A DNA stretch of 64,000 nt from a bacterium M00.F.Ca.ET.205.01.1.1 (lineage in GTDB: Bacteria; Pseudomonadota; Alphaproteobacteria; Rhizobiales; Rhizobiaceae). Made by a program: the position numbers and the translations under genes. Under the pieces are notes generated by a model. The model searched no databases. It worked only from the letters and a program-made list of their open reading frames with translations, and was not told the origin of the DNA. Location of the stretch: the NCBI GenBank assembly GCA_004791255.1, contig SRUQ01000004.1:138031-202030 (forward strand), given 5' to 3'. Positions 17,367 to 25,941 of this stretch are shown piece after piece (position 1 is the first letter of the stretch; the number at the start of each line of letters is the position of its first letter).

Positions 17367-19139
17367 CTAAACCGCCCGGTTTGATTCCTCCATCGCTCGT
17401 ACCACCCTCAGCGGGGACCGTCTGATGAAATTACGGGTTGCCTCGGCTCCGAGCGGCCGTCCCAGGAAATTACCTTGCAGGCAATCGCAATTCTCCTTGA
17501 TCAGCCATCGCGCCTGTGCCGACGTCTCGACCCCCTCGGCGGTGACGCTTATTCCCAGGCCGTGCGCCAGATTTATGATCGATCGCACGATCGTCTGGCT
17601 TTTGGGGTCGGTCTCCAGGTCCGCAATGAAGTACTGATCTATCTTCAACGTGTCGAAGGGAAAGTTCTTGAGGTAGCTCAACGATGAATAGTATGTTCCG
17701 AAATCGTCGAGGGATATTCGTATTCCCAAGACATTCAGAGTGTTTAACGTGTCGATATTGTCGATCGTCTTCTCGAGGAGAACCGTCTCGGTTATCTCGA
17801 GTTCAAGTCGCTCGGCCCGGATTCCAACGGCATCGATGATCTGCGCGACCGCGTCCGTCAGCGAACCGCTAAGGAACTGAGCCGGCGACAGGTTCACTGC
17901 GACTGTCAGCGAGGAGGGCCACGTCAAGGCCTGGCGACAGGCTTCCTCGAGCACCCATCGTCCAATCTCGTCCATCAGACCGTCGGCCTCGGCGATCGGT
18001 ATGAACACGCTGGGTGGAATGATTCCGATCTCGGGGTGCCGCCACCGTAGCAGCGCTTCGAAACCGATCACCGACTTGGCAGACCGAATGAGCGGTTGAT
18101 ACTCCAGATAAAGCTCGCCCCGCTCCAGCGCGGTTCGAAGGCTGCGCCTCAGATTCTCACGTTGCTCGAGCAAGAGCATCATCGGACGGTTGAACGTTCG
18201 AGCGCAACCGCGTCCATCCCTCTTGGCTGCGTAAAGGGCAATGTCTGCGGCTTTCATCAGCTGCTCGCCATCGGTCCCGTGCTCTGGCCCGAAAGCAATT
18301 CCGATACTTGAGCCGACGAAGACGGGAATGCCGTCGATGACGAACGGCTCCTTGAACGCATTGACGAGCGATTCGGCCAGCCGCTCGGCTTCCGCGGGCT
18401 GTTCCTTTCCCAATTGGATGACGGCGAACTCATCGCCGGCATATCGGTACGCGGATTCGCCGTCCTGCAACGCGTCGCGGATTCGACCCGCCGCGAGCTG
18501 AAGAAGCGTATCGCCTGCTCCATGACCGAGCGTGTCGTTGACCGCTTTGAAATCATCGAGGTCTATTTGTAGCAGGGCGGCTTTGAGCTTGGGTTCGCCG
18601 AGGGCCGCCAGCGCCTGTTGCAGCCGCTCGCCGAATCGCCGCCGATTCTGCAGTCCGGTCAGCACGTCGTGTGTCGCCTGATGGAGCAGAACTACATGCT
18701 CTTGCTCCTCCGCTACGCTCCGCCCACCGTGCCCCCTTGATTCGATGATTCCCACACCATTCGAAGTGCCGAAGACGAAAACGGATCGAGGCGCCTCGCC
18801 CGATGATCGCGGCAAGTCGATGCTTGCGGGGGAGCCGCCCTGGAACACACGAAGAAATTCGTCGCGAAACCTCGCATCGAGGAAGCTCGGGTAGATCTCC
18901 CAGACGGCGGCGCCCGGCGTCACCGCGCCTCCGTACACGCCTTTGAGCTTGGCTGCGTAGTGCGTCAGTTGGAAGTCGCGGTCGTAGAACGACAAGAGTT
19001 CTGTCGTGTTCGCCAAAAGATCAGCGAGAAGCGCTTCGCCGGGACGTGGAACATCGCTTGAGGAAGGCCCCTCACTCTCCGTGCCGACGCCTGATGCCTC
19101 CGGGTGCAAGAGCCACCTCCATTGGCGGTAAGAATCCAC
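17367..19139 (-). CDS. PAS-like GGDEF-EAL cyclic-di-GMP protein
   Basis: 590 residues. An N-terminal PAS-like sensor (about 40-140: ELLSFYDRDFQLTHYAAKL) is followed by a GGDEF domain with RYAGDEFAV at about 232-240, an A-for-G variant often still active in this family. An EAL domain follows with FEALLRWRHPEIG near 358. EAL catalytic motifs are mostly intact (VNLSPAQF, LEITETVLL, SLDDFGTYYSSLSYL, LKIDQYF, AEGVE); Gly in the DFGTGYS motif is Tyr. It could make or degrade c-di-GMP. It lies 176 bp upstream of the partner-switch gene start at 17190, on the same strand, so operon membership is plausible but not proven. Confidence 0.85.
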   Translation of the reverse strand: MDSYRQWRWLLHPEASGVGTESEGPSSSDVPRPGEALLADLLANTTELLSFYDRDFQLTHYAAKLKGVYGGAVTPGAAVWEIYPSFLDARFRDEFLRVFQGGSPASIDLPRSSGEAPRSVFVFGTSNGVGIIESRGHGGRSVAEEQEHVVLLHQATHDVLTGLQNRRRFGERLQQALAALGEPKLKAALLQIDLDDFKAVNDTLGHGAGDTLLQLAAGRIRDALQDGESAYRYAGDEFAVIQLGKEQPAEAERLAESLVNAFKEPFVIDGIPVFVGSSIGIAFGPEHGTDGEQLMKAADIALYAAKRDGRGCARTFNRPMMLLLEQRENLRRSLRTALERGELYLEYQPLIRSAKSVIGFEALLRWRHPEIGIIPPSVFIPIAEADGLMDEIGRWVLEEACRQALTWPSSLTVAVNLSPAQFLSGSLTDAVAQIIDAVGIRAERLELEITETVLLEKTIDNIDTLNTLNVLGIRISLDDFGTYYSSLSYLKNFPFDTLKIDQYFIADLETDPKSQTIVRSIINLAHGLGISVTAEGVETSAQARWLIKENCDCLQGNFLGRPLGAEATRNFIRRSPLRVVRAMEESNRAV

Positions 19140-19407
19140 GTCCCCCAGTTCAGAAATAGCATAACCGTCAAGCTTGGCAAACTTTCAACTCGCAATCTTA
19201 ACAAGTGCCGTTTGCGGCGCAGTTGCTACGTATGCTCCGCTGCGATTGGCGGCAACTTATCGATAGTGATGAACAGTCACGGTTCGTTAATAAATCGGCA
19301 GATGATGGAATTCAGCTATATGATTGATGGGACGGGACGTGATTCGAAATATTGTGGCCCATCAGGCGGGAGCCCGCCGCATCTCAAAACATCGCCCCAT
19401 CCCGGCC
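19140..19407. other. Spacer between GGDEF-EAL gene and AraC gene
   Basis: About 270 bp with no gene. It should contain the GGDEF-EAL promoter; the stretch near 19180-19320 is AT-richer than its flanks. No confident operator or terminator was seen. Confidence 0.4.
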
Positions 19408-20652
19408 TCAGCTCCCGAGCGCCTTGAGCCAACCTTCAAAGGACGAGGCCTTCTCGCGTTCAGCAAGTGAGGCAGAGTGGGTGGGGCGCGGCAATACCAT
19501 CGTTCTGCGGCCTTCGCGGGGGCTGTAACCGAATTCCTTGCTGAACGCTCGGCTGAAGTTTGCCGCTGAACTAAACCCAAGGGCTTCTGCGATCTCAACA
19601 ATTCGTCGGCTGTCCGCCGGATCGCTAAGTGCAAGATGGGCTGCCAAGAGTCGGCGACTTTGAATGTAATGGAGAACGCCACCGCTCGGCTCGAACAGCT
19701 GATAGAGGCGAGATCGCGAAACGCCAAGCGCTCGGCACATCGAATCCGGTGTCAGACGGGCCGCGTCCAGATTGTTTTGGACGTATCGACGCGCCCGCTC
19801 CATGAGCGCGACACTCGCCAGTTGTTCGGCCGCCGCGGCATGTTCCGCCGGAGGCGCAAGGCAGGCAATGATCATGCTGCGTGTTGCGTGTACGATGCGG
19901 GGCAGATCTTCCGCAGTGAGATTACGCAGTCCTGCCACGATGCTGTTGACATAGTCGATCAAAAGGTTGGCAAAGTTGCCGGACAGAATTGAATTGTTGT
20001 TTGCGTCGAGGGTCCCCGCAGCATCGGCGAACAAGTCACGCGGAAAATAGAGAAAGAGACTTTCGGATTCCGTTGTCCTTCCACGAAACGGGTAGCCAAG
20101 CGATCTGATCTCCAATTTGCCCGGCTGGCCCTCCGCGACGCGACGATCAACCTCCGTCCATGACCGACCAGTATGCGGTAGGACGACATACCAGTGATCG
20201 ATCGAGCTGGACCGTAGTTTCGCGGCAGAACGCATATAACTGTGCGCCGGCGCGCGCTGCTCAGCGACCAGCATGCCACCAAGATTCCAGGCTGTGTGGT
20301 CGGCGGGAAAGCCGTCGTCCAGCGATTTGTTATCCGGCAATCCGACCTCGACAAGCGGCGCCACATGCGCTTGCCAAGCGGTGAATTGATCCTCCGGTGC
20401 CAGTCCGAGCGTTGAAAAGGATAACGGTTCCAGCGCCGGCCCGAGCGGCGGCGCGGCCTCATTGTGAGGTTGAACGTCGCGCGGCCAACGACGCCGCTCT
20501 GGCGCTTGCCCAGCATGCGCCTCGTCTTGCTTCTTAGCCTCGTCTTGCCTCTTAGCGTCCATCACGCGTGGTGCCATATCCGAATCCGGAATGCCCATGC
20601 CCTCGCAATCATGTGGTGTATCACTGGCATCTGGCAAGCCTGTCGATCGCAT
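19408..20652 (-). CDS. AraC-family transcriptional regulator
   Basis: 414 residues. A cupin-like AraC sensor domain lies at about 70-260 (FTAWQAHVAPLVEVGLPDN, VVLPHTGRSWTEVDRRVA). Two AraC helix-turn-helix units cover about 285-390: LTPDSMCRALGVSRSRLYQL, then IVEIAEALGFSSAANFSRAF and FGYSPREGR. The N-terminal 60 residues are Lys/Glu-rich and may be partly untranslated; MDAKRQDEAKKQ offers a later start. It is divergent from the small gene at 20783. Targets and ligand are unknown. Confidence 0.85.
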   Translation of the reverse strand: MRSTGLPDASDTPHDCEGMGIPDSDMAPRVMDAKRQDEAKKQDEAHAGQAPERRRWPRDVQPHNEAAPPLGPALEPLSFSTLGLAPEDQFTAWQAHVAPLVEVGLPDNKSLDDGFPADHTAWNLGGMLVAEQRAPAHSYMRSAAKLRSSSIDHWYVVLPHTGRSWTEVDRRVAEGQPGKLEIRSLGYPFRGRTTESESLFLYFPRDLFADAAGTLDANNNSILSGNFANLLIDYVNSIVAGLRNLTAEDLPRIVHATRSMIIACLAPPAEHAAAAEQLASVALMERARRYVQNNLDAARLTPDSMCRALGVSRSRLYQLFEPSGGVLHYIQSRRLLAAHLALSDPADSRRIVEIAEALGFSSAANFSRAFSKEFGYSPREGRRTMVLPRPTHSASLAEREKASSFEGWLKALGS

Positions 20653-20782
20653 CGGCGATCACGCTGGATTACAGCAAGAAATGCATGCCGAGATAAGTTT
20701 CTGGATGCGACGATAACGACACTCGTCAAAGTGGTGCGTATAGATTCCGACATCGTGAAAGCGATGTTGAGGAGACCACGAA

Positions 20783-21073
20783 ATGTACGAAAAGCTCAAA
20801 GGAGAAGCTCGTCGCAAGATAATTCTGGATGGATACGTTAATAACGAACCATTGAAAGACATTGCGGCAAAGCTCGGATGCTCACTGGCGAGTTTGAAAG
20901 TCAGCGCCAGTAAACTTGGTTGCACCAGAACCCCAAAAGAAGCCGCAGATTTTCGCCGCGGCTTTCATATCCCGGAAAACAAGCAGAAAGACTATTACCG
21001 ACTGATGATCTCCGGACAATATAGATCGCGCGAATGCGCGCAGATTTTGGGAATATTGACGGCGCGATCATAG
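20783..21073 (+). CDS. Small helix-turn-helix-like hypothetical protein
   Basis: 96 residues with a GGAGA sequence about 10 bases before the ATG. The region EPLKDIAAKLGCSLASLKV looks like a helix-turn-helix (residues 22-40). The rest is basic, and a second HTH-like segment occurs near the end (SRECAQILGI). Possibly a small DNA-binding protein. Codon use is less GC-biased than its neighbours. Confidence 0.6.
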   Translation: MYEKLKGEARRKIILDGYVNNEPLKDIAAKLGCSLASLKVSASKLGCTRTPKEAADFRRGFHIPENKQKDYYRLMISGQYRSRECAQILGILTARS

Positions 21074-21178
21074 CCCGCCGAGTACCCCCTGCCACGTTAC
21101 TGGAGATGTTATCGCTGAAGCCTCAGTGATAAAAGCCCGCCGCAAAAGCACGGGCGGCGGGCCTGAAAGGTTCGCTCG

Positions 21179-21409
21179 ATGCAGCGCCAGCGCTTTAATC
21201 GCACCTGTCTTGGCCCTCTCGATCTGGCTGTTTGCGAACGCGTATTCGACCAGATCTGCGCGGATGAACAGCTCGATCCTTTGGACCCGGACGCCGAAAT
21301 TTTGGCGGTGATGGTTGTGGCCGTTTTTCGAAATGCTCACACCAGCGAGCGCGCACTGCTGGAGGCGGTCAGATCCCTCCGGCAAAAAGTCACGGGAACC
21401 AGCCAATAG
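21179..21409 (+). CDS. Small hypothetical acidic protein
   Basis: 76 residues. The segment AVCERVFDQICADEQLDP followed by DAEILAVMVVAVFRNAHTSE and ALLEAVRSLRQKV is amphipathic and protein-like. It resembles, in composition only, small uncharacterised rhizobial proteins that I cannot name. A GAAAGG lies about 8 bases before the ATG. It ends just before the first RAYT-type repeat. Function unknown. Confidence 0.5.
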   Translation: MQRQRFNRTCLGPLDLAVCERVFDQICADEQLDPLDPDAEILAVMVVAVFRNAHTSERALLEAVRSLRQKVTGTSQ

Positions 21410-21418
21410 TACATGTGA

Positions 21419-21453
21419 AATTACGGTGACAGTGGAATTACGGTGACAGTGCA
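21419..21453 (+). repeat. RAYT-associated repeat, two tandem copies
   Basis: The 16-base sequence aattacggtgacagtg occurs at 21419-21434 and again at 21436-21451, a 17-bp spacing. The same sequence recurs at 41.4-42.2 kb directly before transposase 5' ends, and in inverted form at 21660, so it is a dispersed mobile-associated repeat. Confidence 0.8.
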
Positions 21454-21469
21454 TCTTTTCTTGCGCGGC

Positions 21470-21608
21470 CTGGCCGGTTCTCCGGGTTCTAGAAGCTTCC
21501 TGTGGGGCGCATGATTGTCAGGCGTGAACAACACTTGTGCCCGCCCGTGCCACGCAGCTTCACATGATGCGGCAGGTTGGGAATGATGATCCTGGCGAAG
21601 CGAGCCAC
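21470..21608 (-). pseudogene. RAYT (Y1/HUH-type transposase) 5' remnant
   Basis: On the minus strand from a GTG at 21608 the frame reads VARFARIIIPNLPHHVKLRG, which matches the start of the RAYT copies at 41.6-42.4 kb ([19 protein letters not shown]). It degenerates within about 20 further codons, reading GHKCCSRLTIM instead of a [14 protein letters not shown] segment, and ends before the HUH motif. It is a dead fragment of a REP-associated tyrosine transposase. Confidence 0.7.
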
Positions 21609-21659
21609 GCCTCAATCCAGGAGTGACCGGCTTGACCAATAGCCATCATGGCAAATTGG

Positions 21660-21677
21660 TGCACTGTCACCGCAATT
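21660..21677 (-). repeat. RAYT-associated repeat, inverted copy
   Basis: The sequence tgcactgtcaccgcaatt is the reverse complement of the repeat seen at 21419-21453, with one mismatch. With that pair it brackets the RAYT remnant at 21470-21608, an arrangement expected of a small RAYT-mobilised element. Confidence 0.75.
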
Positions 21678-21740
21678 CTTGGCGGCGTTCTGGAGCGCGT
21701 GCTATGTCGGTGCCAATTGGAACCGCGATTTGCCCAATCC

Positions 21741-22460
21741 ATGAAACGACGTCTCAAAAAGTGGATCTACGCGATTGGGTCGCGTGTCGCGGTCAAGAAA
21801 CTCGAGCGAGTGATCCGCGAGATTGAAAATACTGAAACCGAAAAGCTTGCGGACGGTGCTTTTCTCGAGGCAAAAATTCGTCAGATCGGCCTGCGCCACG
21901 ATGGGCGTGGGTTATATGGAGATGACGGCCGCGACATGAATTTTCTTGCACCGGGCTTGTGGCAAATCCCCGGGCAACTTGCGGGCGCTATGGCGCTCCT
22001 TGCCCGACACAGGATCGCGAGCTTTTTAGAAGTAGGCACTGCCGATGGGTTTACTTTTTCCTTCATGGCAGCCTGTCTATTGCGTCTCAATCCCGGTCTG
22101 AAGGCGACGACGATCGATATCAATCCCAATCCCGCAAGTTCTTCCCGCATCGCCTTCGCAGCCCCCGTCGAGTTTGTGGTAGGCAAAACGTCGGACGCAT
22201 TCGCCGAACGAGTTTTCGATCTCGTTTTCATAGACGGAAATCACTCATACGAATGGGTGGTCCGTGACTATCAGAATGTTGGCCGGCAGGCACGTGTCTG
22301 CATGTTCCATGACATCAACGATCAACTATGCGGAGAGCAGTCGGTCCCCAGATTTTGGAAGGAGCTTAAGGTTGCGGAATCAGGGCGTGCCGATTTCCAC
22401 GAATTTCTGTTTCACTCCAGTTCCGACAAAGTCATGGGAATCGGTATCCGGATTAGGTGA
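21741..22460 (+). CDS. Class I SAM-dependent methyltransferase
   Basis: About 239 residues from ATG 21741 (MKRRLKKWIYAIG). An upstream in-frame start at 21648 would translate the RAYT repeat itself and is rejected. Motif I is IASFLEVGTADGFTFSFMA; motif II is ATTIDINPN; and VFDLVFIDGNHSYEWVVRDY matches the Methyltransf_24 type of small-molecule or glycan methyltransferase. It sits alone between RAYT-associated repeats at 21660 and 22535. The substrate is unknown; a surface glycan is one possibility. Confidence 0.75.
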   Translation: MKRRLKKWIYAIGSRVAVKKLERVIREIENTETEKLADGAFLEAKIRQIGLRHDGRGLYGDDGRDMNFLAPGLWQIPGQLAGAMALLARHRIASFLEVGTADGFTFSFMAACLLRLNPGLKATTIDINPNPASSSRIAFAAPVEFVVGKTSDAFAERVFDLVFIDGNHSYEWVVRDYQNVGRQARVCMFHDINDQLCGEQSVPRFWKELKVAESGRADFHEFLFHSSSDKVMGIGIRIR

Positions 22461-22818
22461 CGGCTAATTCCAACCCTGAAACTGGGCGGCAGCGTTTCAA
22501 GAGTGATGGCCCCTCGGGGACGAGAGCTCACCAAGAATTATGGTGACGATGCATCTTTTTCTTTTCGCGGCCTGCTTCGCTCCCCCGTCACCGTAGTTGG
22601 CCGGGAACGCTTCAAGACATTTGGCGAACTCAACCCGCCTACGCTCGACCGCTCGCACTGGCCGAGCGACTAAGCCAGGTTACTGCCGCGCCTACTTCAC
22701 GCTCGACCGGGTTCCCCTTTTTGAACAATCTTACAAAGGCATGGTTTTCAAGCCCTGCCTGATAAGCTTGCACCCCGGCGTCCGCCGCGCGATAGATGCG
22801 TCGGTTGAGGGAGGAATC
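22461..22818. other. Intergenic region with a RAYT-type repeat
   Basis: About 358 bp. A diverged repeat, gaattatggtgacgatgcat, lies at 22535-22554, with three mismatches to the consensus at 21436. Otherwise I see no gene. A GAGGGAGGA ribosome-binding site lies at the right end for the cupin gene. Confidence 0.6.
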
Positions 22819-23250
22819 ATGCGAAAAATCCTGGTATCGGCGCTGCTGCTTGCCGCCGCTCTCTATGCAACCGCCGCCAACGCCCTCGACAGCAGCGGCA
22901 CGCCTGTCGTGGTCACACCGCTGGCTTCGAAGACAACCACCGCCTCCGGCCAGCCGATCACGCTGCCGCAGAAGAATGTCCAGGTGCTGGTGTCGACCTA
23001 CGAGATCGCTGTTGGCGCCACCTTGCCGGTGCACAGGCACCCCTTCCCGCGCTACGCCTATGTCGAGGCCGGCACGCTGAAGGTGACCAATGTCGAGACC
23101 GGCAACAGCAACACCTACAAGACAGGCGATTTCATCGTCGAAATGATCGGCCAGTGGCATCAGGCCACCAATATCGGCGACGGCCCGGTCAAGCTCCTGG
23201 TGATCGACCAGGTCGAGGAAGGCGCCAAGAACACCGAGCTGCGCCAATAG
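22819..23250 (+). CDS. Exported cupin-domain protein
   Basis: 143 residues from ATG 22819, chosen because GAGGGAGGA lies just upstream and a clean signal peptide follows (ILVSALLLAAALYATAANA, cleavage after ANA). The mature protein has a cupin fold: LPVHRHPFPRYAYVEAGTL (two His and a later Glu as metal ligands) and a second motif around GDFIVEMIGQWHQATNIGD. Probably a periplasmic protein; enzymatic or binding role unknown. Confidence 0.8.
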   Translation: MRKILVSALLLAAALYATAANALDSSGTPVVVTPLASKTTTASGQPITLPQKNVQVLVSTYEIAVGATLPVHRHPFPRYAYVEAGTLKVTNVETGNSNTYKTGDFIVEMIGQWHQATNIGDGPVKLLVIDQVEEGAKNTELRQ

Positions 23251-23443
23251 CCGCGGGCGCTTTCTCGATACTGTCGCATGGCAGCTTTATAAGAAATCCG
23301 CAGCGCCCGCCTGACGGCGCCTGACCGATCACCAACCACGACCGGTGAAACGAGATTCCTCGTGTTGTGGTTTTGGCGAAATCCATTTGCTTGGTGATCG
23401 CCCTTCCCTGGAGCAAACTCCCCGCAGGGGCTCAGGAGGAGAA

Positions 23444-23890
23444 ATGAGAGCACGAACAGCGACGGTCGGCGATCTGGAAAGTGTGTTTCACCATTTGTCC
23501 AAGCGCATGTCGGACGAATACATCGCCGCCGGCAAGGACAGCAAGGCCGCCTACGACAATCTGATGATGAACCTGAAGGAAGGGCGCGCCCATGCCCTTG
23601 TCCAGGACGAGGACACGGTGGCGATCATCGCGTGGCACGAAAATGGCGACGCCGCCGACACGCTGTTCGCCGCGCGCGATGATTTCTTCAGGGGGGCGAC
23701 CGTGCGCTTCTGCAAGCGCCACATCAGGCAGATCCAGGCACTCGCCGGCAATCTCCCCGTCCATTCGCGCAGCTGGCTCGCGAGCCCGGAAATCGCAAAG
23801 TGGTTCCGGATCATCGGCTATGTCGAACGCGGCGCCGACGACGGCGCCAAACTGTTCGAATTGCCGCCCGCCGCGGCCCGATCGACCTGA
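23444..23890 (+). CDS. GNAT-like hypothetical protein
   Basis: 148 residues from ATG 23444, preceded by AGGAGGAG. Pattern: MRARTATVGDLESVFHHLSK, then ALVQDEDTVAIIAW and, at the end, RIIGYVERGADDGAKLFEL. This order of strands and helices resembles a small GNAT-fold acyltransferase of the type seen in phage-encoded proteins. No clear acetyl-CoA loop (R/Q-x-x-G-x-G/A) is visible, so it may be inactive or divergent. A strong terminator hairpin overlaps its stop codon. Confidence 0.55.
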   Translation: MRARTATVGDLESVFHHLSKRMSDEYIAAGKDSKAAYDNLMMNLKEGRAHALVQDEDTVAIIAWHENGDAADTLFAARDDFFRGATVRFCKRHIRQIQALAGNLPVHSRSWLASPEIAKWFRIIGYVERGADDGAKLFELPPAAARST

Positions 23891-23924
23891 CGGTGCCTGG
23901 CGATGCCGGTCGCCAGGCACCGTC
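23889..23924 (+). terminator. Intrinsic-type hairpin between convergent genes
   Basis: A perfect inverted repeat: 14-bp arms at 23889-23902 and 23911-23924 with an 8-base loop. It starts within the stop codon of the GNAT-like gene and ends 10 bp before the stop of the convergent AhpD-like gene. No T-tract is obvious, so it may act in both directions as a stem or need Rho. Confidence 0.7.
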
Positions 23925-23934
23925 AGCCCTGTTC

Positions 23935-24390
23935 TTAGCCCCACGCCCCCACGGGCTGCCGCGTGATGGCGTTCAACCGGTTGAAGGCGTTGATCAGGGC
24001 AATCTGGATGATGAGCGCGGCAAGCGCCTTCTCGTCATAGTGCCGGGCGGCCTCGTTCCAGACCTCGTCCGGTACTGCGTCCGGCCGGTCGGCAAGCCGC
24101 GTGCCGGCCTCGGTAAGGGCAAGTGCGGCACGCTCGGCATCGGTGAAGTAAGGCGTTTCCCGCCATGCGGCGACGGTAAAGATGCGCTCGTCCTTCTCGC
24201 CGGCCTTCTTGAGTTCGCGCGCATGCATGTCGACGCAGGCGGCACAGGCATTGATCTGGCTGGCGCGCAGATGGACGAGCTTGCGCGTCACATAGGGCAA
24301 GTCCGCCGCCTCGGTCGACTTGTCCATTGCCAGCAACCCTTGCAGGGAGCCTGGAATGAGGATCACCGGATTTTTCAGTCGAGCTTGCAT
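23935..24390 (-). CDS. AhpD-like carboxymuconolactone decarboxylase-family protein
   Basis: 151 residues. The redox motif CAACVDMH at about 49-56 and the segments LVHLRASQINACA and LTEAGTRLADRPDAVPD are typical of the small AhpD-like alkylhydroperoxidase branch of this family. The His after the CxxC fits the proton-relay pattern. Probably a cytoplasmic antioxidant enzyme. Twin palindromes lie about 100 bp upstream of its start and may control it. Confidence 0.85.
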   Translation of the reverse strand: MQARLKNPVILIPGSLQGLLAMDKSTEAADLPYVTRKLVHLRASQINACAACVDMHARELKKAGEKDERIFTVAAWRETPYFTDAERAALALTEAGTRLADRPDAVPDEVWNEAARHYDEKALAALIIQIALINAFNRLNAITRQPVGAWG

Positions 24391-24492
24391 GGTCAGTTTC
24401 CTTTGGACGTGTTTTCGCGAACCCGGAACCTTGCGCGGCCCGGGCTTTGTTTCACTTTGCAGACCTGGACTGGAGTGCCTCCGGTCAGATCA

Positions 24493-24533
24493 ATAACCAT
24501 CAGGTTATAGATTACTCATAACCATCTAGTTAT
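24493..24533. promoter_or_regulatory. Twin palindromic operator-like sites
   Basis: ataaccatcaggttat at 24493-24508 and ataaccatctagttat at 24518-24533 share the layout ATAACC-N4-GGTTAT (five of six pairs in the second copy) and lie 25 bp apart. They sit between divergent AhpD-like and cutC genes, about 103 bp upstream of the former and 100 bp upstream of the latter, where a repressor or activator would bind. The regulator is not encoded here as far as I can tell. Confidence 0.7.
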
Positions 24534-24632
24534 GTGATTGTCAAGCGGCTTGTGGACCGATCGTTGCTGCTTTCACGCCAACCGCCCCGATGCTAAGTGG
24601 CTGGGCTTCTCTGCAAACATGGATGGACCCTC

Positions 24633-25385
24633 GTGACCGACAGCCTGCCGCTCATCGAAATCTGCGTCGAAGGCATTGACGGCCTGCTCGCCGCACAGGC
24701 GGCCGGCGCCGACAGGGTGGAATTGTGCGCCAGCCTGGTCGAGGGCGGCATCACGCCGAGCCTTGGCACGGTACGCGCCGCGATGGAGCAGGCAACCGTG
24801 CTGTTCCATGTCATGGTGCGGCCGCGCGGCGGTGACTTTCTCTACAGCGAGACCGAATACCGCTCCATGCTGGCTGACGTCCACGCGCTGCGCGAACTCG
24901 GCGTGCCGGGCGTCGTGTTCGGCTGCCTGACCGCCGACGGCGCCATCGACGAGCAGCGCATGGGCGAACTGACCGAGGCCGCCGGTGGCCTCAACGTCAC
25001 CTGCCACCGCGCCTTCGACATGACGCGCGATCCGGCCGAGGCGCTGGAGGCGCTGATCCGCTGCAAGGTCGGCCGCGTGCTGACCAGCGGCCAGCGCGAC
25101 ACCGCAGTCGAAGGCCAGCACCTTCTGGCGCAGCTTGTCCGCCAGGCCGGCGACCGCATCGTCATCCTCGGCTGCGGCGGACTCGACCTCGGCAACATCG
25201 CCGGAGTTCGGCAGGCAACGGGATTATCCGAAATGCATTTCGCCGCGCTCAAGGACGTGCCGAGCGCCATGCGCTATCGCAATCCCAAGGTCGGCATGGG
25301 CGGCTCCGACCTCGACCGCGAATACCGCAACACGCTGACAGACACCGCTGCCGTGGCGGCCACTATCGAGGCCGCCAAGGCATGA
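24633..25385 (+). CDS. cutC: CutC family protein
   Basis: About 250 residues from GTG 24633 (VTDSLPLIEICVEGIDGLL). It matches CutC, a TIM-barrel protein: CVEG, GADRVELCASLVEGGITPS, HVMVRPRGGDF, CHRAFDMTRDPAEALE and VLTSGQ. CutC was linked to copper homeostasis, although its biochemical role is still debated. The frame is also open to a TTG at 24597. The stop overlaps the next gene as ATGA, so the two form an operon. Confidence 0.85.
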   Translation: MTDSLPLIEICVEGIDGLLAAQAAGADRVELCASLVEGGITPSLGTVRAAMEQATVLFHVMVRPRGGDFLYSETEYRSMLADVHALRELGVPGVVFGCLTADGAIDEQRMGELTEAAGGLNVTCHRAFDMTRDPAEALEALIRCKVGRVLTSGQRDTAVEGQHLLAQLVRQAGDRIVILGCGGLDLGNIAGVRQATGLSEMHFAALKDVPSAMRYRNPKVGMGGSDLDREYRNTLTDTAAVAATIEAAKA

Positions 25386-25873
25386 GCACCACCCCGATCA
25401 GCCCGGTATCGGCCGAAGACGAAGCCGCGATCCTGGCGCTCAACAACGACCATGCCGCCGAACTGTCATGGCTGGAGCCGGAGCGGCTTTCCTTCCTGCT
25501 CGGTGAAGCGTTCTACGCCCGCCGCATCGGGGCGCTCGAAGCCTTCATCATGACCTTCGACCAGGACGCCCGCTACGACAGCCCGAATTTTCTCTGGTTC
25601 CGTGAGCGCTACCCGCGCTTCGTCTATGTCGACCGCGTCGTGGTGGCCGCACACGCGCGCGGCCGCGGCCATGCCCGCCGCATCTATGAGGACCTGTTCG
25701 AGCATGTCGCGCGCGCCGGCCACACGCTGGTCACCTGCGAGGTCAATCTCGATCCGCCCAACCCGGCCTCCGACGCCTTTCACGCAGCACTTGGTTTCGC
25801 CGAAGTCGGCGACGCGGTGATCCACAGCGGCAAGAAGGCGGTACGGTACTACGTCCGGCGGCTCGTCGCCTGA
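25382..25873 (+). CDS. GNAT-family N-acetyltransferase
   Basis: 163 residues. The acetyl-CoA binding core is visible: FVYVDRVVVAAHARGRGHAR (V-x-x-x-x-R-G-x-G-x-A pattern) near 80-99, then CEVNLDPPNPASDAFHAALG and a C-terminal strand GKKAVRYYVRRL. It overlaps cutC by four bases and is co-translated with it. Substrate unknown. Confidence 0.8.
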   Translation: MSTTPISPVSAEDEAAILALNNDHAAELSWLEPERLSFLLGEAFYARRIGALEAFIMTFDQDARYDSPNFLWFRERYPRFVYVDRVVVAAHARGRGHARRIYEDLFEHVARAGHTLVTCEVNLDPPNPASDAFHAALGFAEVGDAVIHSGKKAVRYYVRRLVA

Positions 25874-25941
25874 TCCGCGGCGCTGGCCATATAAAAGAGC
25901 CATGACTAATATGGATGTTTCCACCGTGGGGAGGAAACATC

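Noticed and set aside
21648..21740. N-terminal extension of the methyltransferase
   Set aside because: The extra codons translate a RAYT-associated repeat; ATG 21741 starts a natural N-terminus.
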